A stretch of DNA of 21,418 nucleotides from Euplotes aediculatus. Lineage: Eukaryota; Ciliophora; Spirotrichea; Euplotida; Euplotidae. Shown here piece by piece: positions 1 to 12,500 of the stretch. How positions within the stretch are numbered: the first letter of the stretch is position 1; each line of letters begins with the position of its first letter. Where the stretch lies: the NCBI GenBank assembly GCA_030463445.1, contig JAQGFW010023473.1, positions 1-21,418 on the forward strand. The letters are read 5' to 3'. The position numbers and the translations under genes are program-made. Under the pieces are notes generated by a model. That model made no database searches, was not told the origin of the DNA, and was given only the letters and a program-made list of their open reading frames with translations.

Positions 1-88
1 CTTTTATAATTAGTAATTATTGATTTTAAGAAATATATTAATATTAATTTTTTAAATAAAATATTTTAGGTTGAATTTAAATGACAAA

Positions 89-530
89 TTATATTTTTGA
101 TTTTATTTGGGATAGAATAGATTCCACGTAATCTTTTACCTTCTCGATGGCCCACTGTAAATCAAGCTTCCTGGCAGCAACTGCTACACCTGCAACTATT
201 GGCATGATCGAGTTGACTACTGCGTTGAATCCGTCAGCTTTGCTAAATGCGACAATACCAAAAAAGATAAAAATGAACAAGAGCAGAAGCAGAGTTAAAC
301 CCATTATTCCAAACCAAACAAGATCTTCAGTTGTCATTTCCAGTTTTTTGAGAGTATCATAAGCGATCTCGAGTTTCAAGAGCACAACTGCATATTGGAA
401 TTCTCGGAGGTCAAGCTGCGAATCGTTATCTTTATCTGCGTTACTGAAGAGTCTTAGTGTCTTATCATTATCAAGATAAAATCCCATATTTTTGCAAAAT
501 TCTCAAAATTCTTTGAAATCAATATATCCA
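89..530 (-). CDS. Exon 15: EF-hands and C-terminal membrane hairpin
   Basis: Completes EF-hand 1 (loop DEDKSGYIDFKE, residues about 3828-3839) and contains EF-hand 2 (loop DKDNDSQLDLRE, about 3864-3875); both have acidic residues at positions 1, 3 and 12 plus the usual hydrophobic at 8. A strong membrane helix follows (about 3902-3927, GLTLLLLLFIFIFFGIVAF), then an Ala/Val/Gly-rich hydrophobic stretch (about 3933-3951) and an amphipathic tail ending SQIKSKI. The stop is TAA at 89-91. Calcium binding is expected from the loops; the role of the hairpin is unknown. Confidence 0.9.
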
Positions 531-3500
531 CTAAATTTTAACAGTAAGAAAAGTAAATAAATTTTAGAATAAAATATTATACCATAAGTTTATATTTAAC
601 TTTATTATTTTTAAATAAGTATTTTTACCTTTTGTCTTCGTCAAATTTTTTGAATATATCACTGTAAAAGTTGATTGGATCTTGAATTGTTATTCCTAAA
701 TGTATTTATCGATTAGAAATTCAAACAAATATTTTTAAATAAAAGCTATTCAAATAAAAAAGAGATATGTCAAGCTTAAAAATAGAATATAAAATGTTAA
801 AACAAAAATGTGTACCGTTTATTTCAAACTTTTCTGGCATTAATTTACTAACTTTTTCAACTTGCTCTTTAATTGCTTTGTCTAAATTTGAAGCATTTTT
901 CTTTACAATTGAAATTAGATCGCTTGCACCTTCCTTGATAGCTTTCCTAATCTCTTCTTTTGCAGCTGTTATTGCAAAGCTAGATACAGAAGTAATGTTT
1001 TCAGTACTTAATAATTGAGCTATTTTTGGAATGTTGCACACTCCGTTCCTAAAAATCAAATCTCTGTACTTCCAAAGAAGATTAAACAGTATTTCAACTC
1101 TTTCGCTTATCAAACCAATACTGACGCCATAGTCTTTAATTAAATGGAAGTGAGATTTAGAAATTCCAATAATAAATAAAATAAGGTCTATTTGTTGATT
1201 TTGATCTTTGAGGAGAGTTAAATTCTCAACTATTGATTCAGAATCCATCAAAAAATTGATCATATTTCCAATAATTTGTTTCTGTTCATCTTGAGAAATA
1301 CACAATTTATTTTTGTTTAACATTATAAATACTGATCTCATTATACTAATTAATGTATCAACGCTTAGAGTTGAATCATTTATTGAATTGAATATCTTTT
1401 CGTACTGAGCATATTTTCCTGCTGACAACAAATCAATCAATTTAGATCCAAGTAGTACAAAAATCAGTCTTGGAATAATATGAATTACTTGAGAAATATC
1501 ATCCTTTGACAAGTAGAACAGTATTTTGAGAAGCGCCTTTGCTTCTGGAATTTTATTTCAGAGGTAAAAACATATGACAATCAAACGACGTATGGATTCC
1601 CGGTCTTTTTGTTGTCATCTGAGGAGGATTCTCATGAACTTAGCCATATCAATTAGGATACAATCCTCAAGCAAATTAAACTCATAGTCTTCTTTCATTT
1701 GTACTAAAGCAGATTCATCTAAGAGAGGGTCTGACAAACTTTCCAAAATTTCGTAAATTTTACCTGATTGGTATTTCATTTTATCATCAATAGCTGGAAA
1801 GTAACGGATTTTCAATAGATATCGATCAGAAGTTGATTTAACAATTGGAACATCTGCCTTGGAATGTATGAAAGGTAGAATTATATCAAATAACTTTGTT
1901 AAGTCTGGAATGTAATTTTCTGATCATAAGTGTTCTAATTCTTCAAGAATTTCAGACGGAATAAAGTTAAAGTTTTTAGATTCATAGATCACATTTAAAT
2001 GTGCGAGAGATTCAAATAATAGTACGATAACAACTTTGTCAATATCATAGGCATAAAGGTATTTTAGGAAATTATTATTCCCGAATCAAAAAGAAAATAA
2101 TTTCTCTAATAATCTTCTAAAATCTCTTTGAAGCTTTAAAGAAAGTAATTTGTTGTTGTTAAATAAATCATTTAATTCTTCAAAGTTTTTGGAGGAAATC
2201 ACTCAAAGCAAAGTGCATAAAGAAGATTGATTTTGAAAGAATAAGTGATCTGCAATGTAACCAAGGGAAATAATATCTCCATTTAGAACATTAAGTGCTG
2301 CTTTTATTACTTTGAATTCAATTGAATCTTCTTGGATGCTATAGTATAAAGTTAAAATTTGCTTTAAATTTAATGCTAATATCCTAATTTTATATTTTAA
2401 TAAATCAAATAATTAAAAAAAATTAATATTTCATAAAAATAACTATAATTAAAAATTATTGTTTCATAATTTCATAATGTTCATAAATAACAATTGTGAT
2501 AGATTTGCTTTGTGCAAAAAGAAGGAAGTTTATTACAACAAAGATTTAGACGAGCCTTGGATATTCTTTTTACTCTTTTGCAAGATTATATTGAATTTTA
2601 CCAATCTAATACTTTCGACAAGATCCATAAGTATTTTCTTGAAAAACAAATGGAATTACTATTGGAAAACAAACTATAGATTGGTCGAAAATACATCAAC
2701 TTTAGAATAAGTCATCAACTATTATAATTACTATACTTTCACTTTCTTTACATTTAAAATATAATATCCATAAAATTGATTCTTAGCTTTTGAAGATTTA
2801 ATTACACTCTTTATTCTTGCTTGGCTAATTAATGGATTAATTTAAACAAATCTCATTAAAATATTTTATTTTAGTTTTATTAAAATATTAATGAAATAAA
2901 TATTATTTAGATTATGTGTAATTATAACTAATTTTGTATCTCAATACAGTAAAGTTTATTTGATTTATAAATTATATTCATTTTTGAATTGCTAATGTTG
3001 ATTTCTAAATTAAATTGCAATTGATTTGCATTGAGGCAAAACTTCATTTAAACTAATAGATTCAATATGATTTTAAGACCTTACTCATTTTTATTTCACT
3101 TTAATTTTATTCATTATTACACACATTTTTTAAGCATTGGAATCAACTTTCATTTTTTACTTCAAAAGTTCGAATAAAAACCAAAGAAATTATCTTTCTT
3201 ATATTTTCAATTTATTTAAATTTATGTTTTCTCCCTTTTGTTTTAGTTTTTAATCATAATTCTTTGCTTTCAATTAATTATTAAATATTTAAAATAATTT
3301 CAAATACTAGTCTAATTATGATCTCATATAGCAATATGTCTGCTTTAACTATTTTTATATTGAGGTTATTTAAAAGAACGGATTAGTTAATTGTATATTC
3401 CATATTTTTGTAACCAATTTTTTTATTTATTAAACTCGAGGAAGATATTTCATCAAGAAAACCATGATTTATTTTTCAATACCAGAAATCATAGATCTTA

Positions 3501-6500
3501 TCGAAATGAATTTCTTTAAAAATCTCAGATTTATTATCTCAAAAAAACTTAGTCTTTATAAAGTGCATCATAATTTGAGGTTTATTGGAGTTGAGCCTTA
3601 AATCAAAATAAGAAACTGGTATATTATCTATTCGATAATTGATTTATTCTCTGAAATATAAAAATAATATTTATTAAAATTAAATTATCTTCAGCAATTC
3701 CTAAAAAATAATGTAAATCTGAATTTTACAAATTAAACTTGTGGAGATGCTGGCAACTTTAATAATCGCACATGTTGCTCACAAAGCAAGACACATGCAG
3801 AACTTCAGATTTTCTTCAATATATAATTTCAAAAAAATTAAATAAAAAATCTTAGCTTTTAATATTCTTCATTCATTTCATCATGGAGATTGTCTTAAAT
3901 AGAAAGTTAAATATTCTACAAATAAAATATATGAAGGTGAATCAAAGCGAATTAATTTAACTTAATAATATCTTATTCAATTATGTTTTGTCTATTTGGT
4001 AAACAAGTGATTTATCAATATTACTATTTTCCTCTAAATCAATATATCTTGAAAATGACGAATTACTAATCTAATAAATGTGCTATTCAGTTCATTTATA
4101 TTTATATAAGATTTTATCATAAAAAGATTACAAATAAAAAGTAAATCAAGGATCTGCCTACTTATTTATATTCATATAGTTTGAATTTAACAATTATATT
4201 TTAATAAAGATAGAACTTATGAAGCTTCATAAAATTATTGAAGTTGATAATTTTTTTAATCGACTTACTTTAATTCTAAATTCTGCTGAATAATAATTTT
4301 TTGAGTTATCAATGCAATATTTTCGTCTGTAATTTTTCCATGTGCGAGGTTGAATAAGCATTCAACTAAGTCGAGATCATCAATTTTTTCATTAAATTTT
4401 TTTATTTTGAATAGCAAAGGCATTTTTGAAATATTAAAACTTGTAAAAGCAGTAATCCCTTGAATCAGATTTGCAGCGTCCTCTCCAACATTTGCAGCCC
4501 TATAAAAGTATTTTTATGTCATTGAATTGGACTATACTCCTTAAACTAGATAAAATTAACACAATTTGGATTGATATAGAAATCGCAATTATAGAAAAGG
4601 CAAATAAAAATACTAAAGTTCAACCAGAATTGCAATACATAAAATAAGTGATTGATATATTCAAATTACACTGGTACAATAAAAAAAGATTAACCATAAA
4701 TTGGATTCTATCATACGAAGTCTATTCAAAAAATCATAGTGAAGGTCAAACTTAGTTTTATAGGAAAACCTCAGGCTACTTTTATCAAAATTCTAGTTTA
4801 AAAGTAAATTAGCCTTTTAAGAAAAGTTGAGATTTATATGGTCTGGAGATATCCTTTTGGGATAACAATTTTACAACTGTGTCTTTTTGCAAAGTAATTT
4901 ATAATTCACGAAGTGTACCTTGTTAAAAGCCTTCTCAAATTAACAAATTTGTTTTCAGATTATTATATTCTGAGATTGCAAAATTAAGCAAATAAAAAAG
5001 CAATAATTAACTAAAAATAGTTTTAGACTCTCATTATTGATATAACTATTTTATTGAAATTAACTAAAATAATATATTTTAGCAAACACTAATTAAAAAC
5101 AAATAAATATAAAAGCAGATTTATTGAAGAGGTTTTGCCTAATTTGCTTAACAAATTAAAAAATTTTAAGGTTATATTTTATTTATAATATTAAAATGAT
5201 TTTTGCAGAAAGCAATAAATATTCTCAACTTTCTGTAAGCTTAATTATTTATAAAGAGTCTTGATTCTAATTTAAAATGCTATTAATGCTAAGTGAACAT
5301 TAAATTGAAATGATTACTCGAGAAGCCATCTAATTTCATTTTCATCAAGTGTCTCTGATCTTAATAATTTACTGAGGATATCTATAAGGTTTTCTAAATT
5401 CTCTGATAAATTATTTAATTCATCAGGTATTTTAATGTCAAAGGCGTTATGTATGCTATTTTTTAACTGTTTTGATTCCACTTCAATCTGAATTCTATAT
5501 ATTTATGATAACAACTAATTAACCTTTTAAGTACTAAGTCTTTGATTTCTTTTACATCTCCTTTTGTAGCCTTAAATAGCATCATAAGCAGCGAAGACGG
5601 AATTTCTTTTTTGAGTTTTACGAACAAAGTTGAAATAGTATCAACGTCTGATTGAATTATCGCTTTGTAAATGTTTATTTTGTTTAATGGGATGTCTAAC
5701 TGTTTTGATATAAAATCAAATCCCTGCAATTCTTTCTGTGAAATCAGATAAAGAGAGTTCAGCCATTTTTCTGAGTCTCCCTCAATACTCAGCTCGTTAG
5801 CTATAAAATTACACAGTTAAAATTGAGAGGCAAAATTTAATAAATTAAAAATTGTATGCTTTTAGTAAAAAGTATTTCATAATATAGTTTTAAAATGTAT
5901 TATATTGAGCAGAAAACTAAATAAAAATTAGAATTTAATTCAAATATTTACTTTGTATAAAGTCTCATAAGTTTTGATGCCATTCTGTACCAACATCCAT
6001 ATCTATTGCTGCATATTTACTCTTGCTTGTAAAGTATATCAGGAGCTGATCTTTATTTAGAGTTGCTAGTTTGTGCAGATATTTAATATTAGCTGATTTC
6101 TCAGTGAATAACTTAGTAAAGATATTGTCATAGATATTGTTTATCTCATTAAGAGAAGTATAGTGAGTCTGTCCTTGAAGCAAATACAACATTCTCAATC
6201 CTTTAAATTCAACTGGAAGTTCAGAGCTGTCTTTAACTCCTAGATTTTCAAGAAATTCTCTGCAAGTCTTCTCAAAATACTCGAAGTCACCTTGGATGAG
6301 AGAAACTACAGCCATAATTGTGTTATAGTGCTTGTAATGATACGTGTATTTCAATGATTTGTCATTAGCATCTTCTGATAGCAAAAGTCGAACAAGTCCT
6401 GGTCTTCAAGATCCCTTGGCAAGCAAAATTATATATTCAAACAGATGTAGGTTTTCTTGAAGTGATTCATCAAAGAATATCAGTTTATCATTGAAATTAT

Positions 6501-9500
6501 TTAAATTTTGAGGATCAAGATCTGCTAAAGAAAATGTGAAAATTTTAATTAAGTCATCGATAAATTCTTCACAGTCGTAGTTATTTAAATAGGTTTTGAA
6601 TTGATCTGTAGCTTCAAAATTTGGATTTCGATCTAAATTTTGAAATATTAAATTCAATCAAATAAAAAAATATATTACTTTCCAAATAACTATAATCAAC
6701 GATGAATTTATTTGGATCAAGTTTCTTAAGATTTTGATTCTGAGTTATCATTGATTTTACAATTTGGACTCTGTCAAATGCTGATACTGGATGTAATGTA
6801 ATGTCTATTTAATATTATAACTGATTTTATCTTTACAATATATATAGTTTATAATAAGCATATTTTTAAAATATGTAAATTAAATAGAAATCAAAACTAA
6901 TTAAATATCAAAATTAATTTCATTAAACAAATTAAACAAACACAATAAAAATATTTTAGAAAACAAAAATCTTCTTTCCAAGTATTCTTTTTTAATATTT
7001 TTGGGATTTGGTTAACTTTAAAGATTATTTAAATAATGAAAAATTCTTTTTAATTTAATTTTGCAATCTATGACTTAAATAATCGATTTATTTTTAATAA
7101 CCAAATGAATAGTTTATTTGACTCAAATTGAGGACTATAAAGAGGAATAAATTGTTTTTGGTTAAATAATTTTGTTTTATTTTTCCTTCCTATTCATTAT
7201 GTGCAAATCAATTGTCAAACATTAATAAAGTTTCATTAAATAAAAATATTTTATTGTAATTTATTTAAATTTAAATAGTATGACTTCGAAATTATTATGA
7301 TTTATTATACTACTTATGATAAATATCAGTCAAATATCATTAGAGCAAATTGGAACATTAACACTTGTTAATCAAATAAATGAAGAACAAATTATTTTTT
7401 ACTTTCTCACTTTATAATCCGTATGCAATTTTATCTAGATTCTCTATTAATTTGAAAATTCTTCTATTTTTATTAATACAGTTTTTAGCTAATTCTTGAC
7501 TTAGTTTAATAACAAATAATTGTCTTATCGCTTTACTCTATTAATATTTAAATTATTTGGTTTTGAACTCAGATTCTTATTGCTCAAATTAAGTGCTGAT
7601 TTAAATATTTTTATCAATCTTATGCAATAATTTTAATTCAATAGTCCATTTGCAAACTTTGTTAGTTCAACTGCACTAATAGAATGAACATTATTATTTA
7701 AAGCATTTATTAATGTTACTAGTAATAGTTATTTTTTCCATTTCAGTATTTTCTCAACAATCTTAGCAGGGCCTCTGCTAATTAGCTTTGTTGTTGTATT
7801 TTTAAATATTACTCAACACAAATAAATATGTTCAATATTCGATATCTAACTGATTACTGCTAAACTACTTAGTTTTAATACATTAATATTATTTGATTTT
7901 AGTTGGTAATATTTTATTTAGAGTTTTCAAACAATATTTGTCATCTGAAGAAATGAAGTAATATTAATTTTTCTTTTTATTTTGGATTCTTCTTTTTATT
8001 TATAATTGAAATATGCTATCTTGATTTTCACCATTAAAGAATTTATTGTATTTTGTTTAATTTTGTTATCACTTTTTGCTTTAAGTTCAGAATTATTTAT
8101 AATTTGATGTATATGCCTATTTGCTGTTTGTGGCTTCGATATTTAAATAATTATTTTTATATAAGAGCATTGCAGACACTTGTATTGTTAAATCATATAT
8201 TTATGCATGATGTTAATACTATATTCCTTTGCTCTTTAAAATTTAATTATTCTTTCCAAACGAGTTCAATCAACTTTCAGATTCAAATTCATTAGCTTCA
8301 AATATTAAAATTAAAAGATAATTAAAGTTGTGATTAGTAAAATTAAATAAAGACAAAACAATTTGATCCAATCAATTTTATGAATTCTACATCAGATTAA
8401 TTTATATTCTGGTCGTAGTTTAAAAAATTTATGTTTATTTTTTACTAGAATTTATTTTATAATAATTTTCGACAAATAGCTTTACCTTTACTTTCATATC
8501 CGTCAGAAAATTAACATTATGTCAAGAAATTTAAGGTAAAAGTTATAATTATTTTATTTGTTTCGAAACGAAAGGAAGTCTAGATTCCAGCATTATTGAC
8601 TTCGCTGAGAAGTGGTGCAGTAAAGTATAACTCTATCATGCAATCTTTGCAGAAGGAGGAGTTTTTACCTACGACTGAATAACTCACAAGGACTTAAGGG
8701 ATGCGTGATCGGGCATAAACTCTATACAAAATCAAAATATGTCCGAACTTTTCATGTCCTCAGTTTTATGGATTAAGAATAGAAGATATACAACATTTTA
8801 CTGAACTATAAGTCTATATACAAATTTATCTTCCAGATTCTATATGAAAAGAACCTACAGAGTGTGGCTTTGTAATCTTTTTAATTAGTTAATTTGATAA
8901 GATTTTTCAATGTTAGTTGTTAAAATGATAAAAAGAAAGCAAAGATTGATAAAATCACATAATCTTTATGTTAATGTTAAATCTGAATTTCTCCATATAT
9001 TTAGAAATTATTAATCAGTTTCTATGTCAAAAGGTATGTGTAGTTTTCTAACTCAAGTACAAATAAAACAAATTACCATTTAAAATTGAAGAATTTGAAG
9101 AAAGAGAAGAGAGAGAAAATTAAAACAAAAATGAAGAAATTAGTACAAGAATTAAATAAATTGAAGAGTAAGCTACAAGTTACTGCTCATTTTTATCACT
9201 TTACATATCTTTCAATAATTAGTTTTCATTTTTATCTAGGTCTTTATCAGCATTAATATTACTCAATAAAGGCAGATTTAAAGAATATATTGACTCTTTA
9301 ATTATGCTAATCTTCGCGTGTTAATTATTTGCTATCTCAAAATATATTAATAAGTTCCTCTCTTAATGAATGCATCTGAATCATTATTGAGTTTTTTTAC
9401 ATTCAACCATATAGACTACTTAACTTTAGTCTAATTTTTTCAACATTTCTTTCATTTTACTGAAAATTAATTATTCTTTAAATGAGTTCTCAAAGATAAC

Positions 9501-12500
9501 CATGATATAATTTTTTCATAATAATTTTCTCTCATGAATTTACTAATTTTGTCCATAATATATTAATTTTATATAAAAATAAATGTTTATAATCAAATAA
9601 ATTCACATTCTATTATCTTTTAGAATGTAATGTTGGAAGTTTTTGGTATCCAAAAATACAATTATTTGATAAATAAATATCTAATTTTCATAAATTAAAG
9701 GAATTGTTATTATAAATAATTTAAACTAGATTTAGCAATCCTTGGCGAATATAAAAACAAAAACCAAATATATATTCTCATTAAACTTAATTTCTACCTT
9801 CGGGACGGATTTCTTGCTTAGAATCTTCCTTATCTTCATAATCTTGACTATCTTCACTCTCTTCATTCTCTTCACCCTCACCACTTTGCTCTTCCTCCTG
9901 TTCTCTTTCTGTGTGATAACCATGAGCTCGTTGATCTCTTCGACTGTACATCATATCTCTGATCCGAAGTCTGTATTCGGATGCAATGCTTCACTGATAT
10001 TTCTTTACTTTCTGTGTCATATGGCTGATCTCGGAGTCTATATTGCGGAGTAATTCAATGCAGATTGTAGATGTGAGTTTCTTTTGATTCTCAAAAATTA
10101 AAAAAAATTGCATTAATACTATCTTTTCTTAATGCAAGTAAATTGCAAAATAAAACCCAAAAGTTCAGAATGACTGTTTTTATTCTAAGTGATCTTACGA
10201 TTTTGTTTGTTTTATTAATTTTGGTAGTCATTCAAACTTAACAAATTTAAAGCAATTTGATATACTTAAGTTTAATTACTAACTTTCTCTAAATTTAAAT
10301 CTAATTAGAAAAATCTAGATTTGTTTTTGGCAGAAGATGAATTATAGAACAGTTAGCATTTGGATTAATACTTATTTAAATAAAATTAGACTATTTTTGA
10401 AGCGGCTTATTACCTAATCTGCACTATATTCAAAATTAGTTACTTATTCTGTTTATCCATTCTATTGCTGGTTTCTAACAAAATAATGATGATAACTTAG
10501 TAAATTAAGTAACAAAGAAGTGATCCATTTTTATTTAAAATTCTTCTTAACTGCATATTAATCAACTGTAAAGTAAGCAGTTCTAAAATGGTCTAAATAA
10601 TTGGTGCTCTTAATAGTTTTTTTAAAATAAAATGGCTTATTTGGTTTGATCTCACTTGAAGCTTTGGCAAACTGCAATATAAACAGATCATTTCAATAGT
10701 TTAAGCACATATTGATCATGAGACATATATTTCGAAGATTCAATATAAAAATGATTACAATTTGAAAAATTAAATATTTGTTAGATTTCTCAAATTCCTT
10801 ATTTTTATTATACATTTATATAGAAATTATTAACAACCATATTAAATATTTGATACTAATTAAATAATAATTTAGCAACTAGCTTTTATATGATTTACAA
10901 AAGTATGACTGATTATAAGAAATACAAGAATATAGTTAATCTCTATATTCAATTTAAAACTTATTTTCTAAAGATCTTAAATTCTTTTTATTTAATTTTT
11001 ATTATTCATCAAGAATTCGCTTCAAAAGAAAAATTAATACTTTAACAACGTCAGATAATTCTTAAAAATATTAATAAATATTGCCAAATGCTTTATAATT
11101 TCAATGGAATATTTAATATAAAATATCTTGATTAATAAAAATATGATGAACTTATAAATCATGATTTTACGATTTGACCTTCACTAATTTTTTACATATC
11201 TTCTACATCTGGAGGAAAAAAATATTAACTTGCTTTTACCTTTATTTTTATCTTCCTGGAATTGATCTAACTTATTTTCTATTTTCTTTTTGGATTTTTT
11301 GATGAGTTAATTGGAAGCTTTTTAAAAGTATGGCTTCCACAGGATCATATTCCTCGAGAGTACTCAGTTGTCTTGTGGATTAACTCGTGGCCAGCATGGC
11401 AAAACTCGGAACAAGGTATTCAAATTTTTACTTCTTGATTTACATATTTGCTACATGTAATTCATATCATATACTTGTGAGTAATCGGAGAGTAACTTAT
11501 ATTGGTTAAACAGCCTACTTTAAAATACAACCTTTTGTCAAATGGAAGAAGTACAATAGGACTATCTTCATATGAAAAATCTCCAAAATCAGCGTGACTT
11601 CTTTTATTAATACTATTGAGGTAATTATCAGCTTGTATTAGTTTAATTATTTGAATCGATATTAATGATATTAATTCTTTTATTTCATGAAGATAATACT
11701 TTGGAAAAGCATTGCTCTAAAATTTGCTCTAATTTGTTTTTAAATTTGTACCAGATTTGATTAATTCCTTTATTATTTTTGTCAGTGTATTCTTTAATTT
11801 TCAAATGAATATAGCTTTGTTCTTCATAATCTCCCCATACTGCTTTTGTGAGATTGCATATAAAGTTGAATAATAAATCTTTGCTTTCATCATTATTTAT
11901 TTCATAAATTCTTAAAAATTAATAGAGAAGAAGGAATCTCTGATTTAATAAGTCCATTTTTTGCTTGCATACTTAATTTGATTATCGTAAGGAGTTCAAT
12001 TATCTTGTCTTTATTTATATTATTATAATCCTGATTCTTATTGAAGAACTCATAAAGAGAATCAAACTTTCCTCAGTAGGTCTCAATCATTATTTTTACT
12101 GCATTATCTCAATTTATTTCGAGTCTTTTAGATATTTCATTATAGCTTTCAGAAAGCATGCTTACATTTTTAGAAGCTAAAGCAAACACAATTGATGTAA
12201 GTTTATAGTCAGAATTAAATAGGTCTGCAAAAACTCTGATATTCGTTAAGTCTTTGTTTAACAAGGATACTAAAGCTGATATTAATTGTGCAGAAGAGCA
12301 ATATTGTTCTCATATGTTTAGACAAGAGTCATATATCGTGCTCTTTGATTTTGAAATCAAACTTAAAATGTTTAAAGTAAGATCTGATCTAATTTTAGCT
12401 TTCTTTCAAACAGTTTTGATTTCTTTCTCAAGAGACAATTCGCAAAATAAGATTCCAAATATTCCATTGGCTATTTTATTGTTAATTTTCATTAGTTTTG

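Larger units (their letters stand above)
6805..9797 (-). other. Longest intron (2,993 nt)
   Basis: GTAGAAATT...AAATAG, phase 1; joins RPE to DITLHP. Mostly very AT-rich. Contains a GC-richer island at about 8555-8880 and plus-strand reading frames at 8053-8295 and 9044-9256. No exon of the host gene was found inside it. Confidence 0.7.

Noticed and set aside
5318-5320. End of a separate gene (GAG TAA after WLLE)
   Set aside because: The TAA overlaps a GA|GTAATC donor, and splicing to 4499 restores the codon and continues the same helical sequence in phase.
8053-8295. 80-codon plus-strand ORF in the longest intron
   Set aside because: Composition is only Phe/Ile/Leu/Asn/Tyr-rich as expected from AT-rich DNA; no domain and no splice or start context. 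A frame of this length can arise by chance here.
9742-10053. 103-codon plus-strand membrane-like ORF
   Set aside because: It is the complement of the acidic and purine-rich exon 7; GAA/GAG/GAT codons read backwards give Leu/Phe/Ile.
11167-11208. 13-nt micro-exon after a 31-nt intron following the UBR exon
   Set aside because: Splice signals look good (CCTCCAG acceptor, ATGTAAAA donor) but the resulting phase cannot be joined to exon 7.
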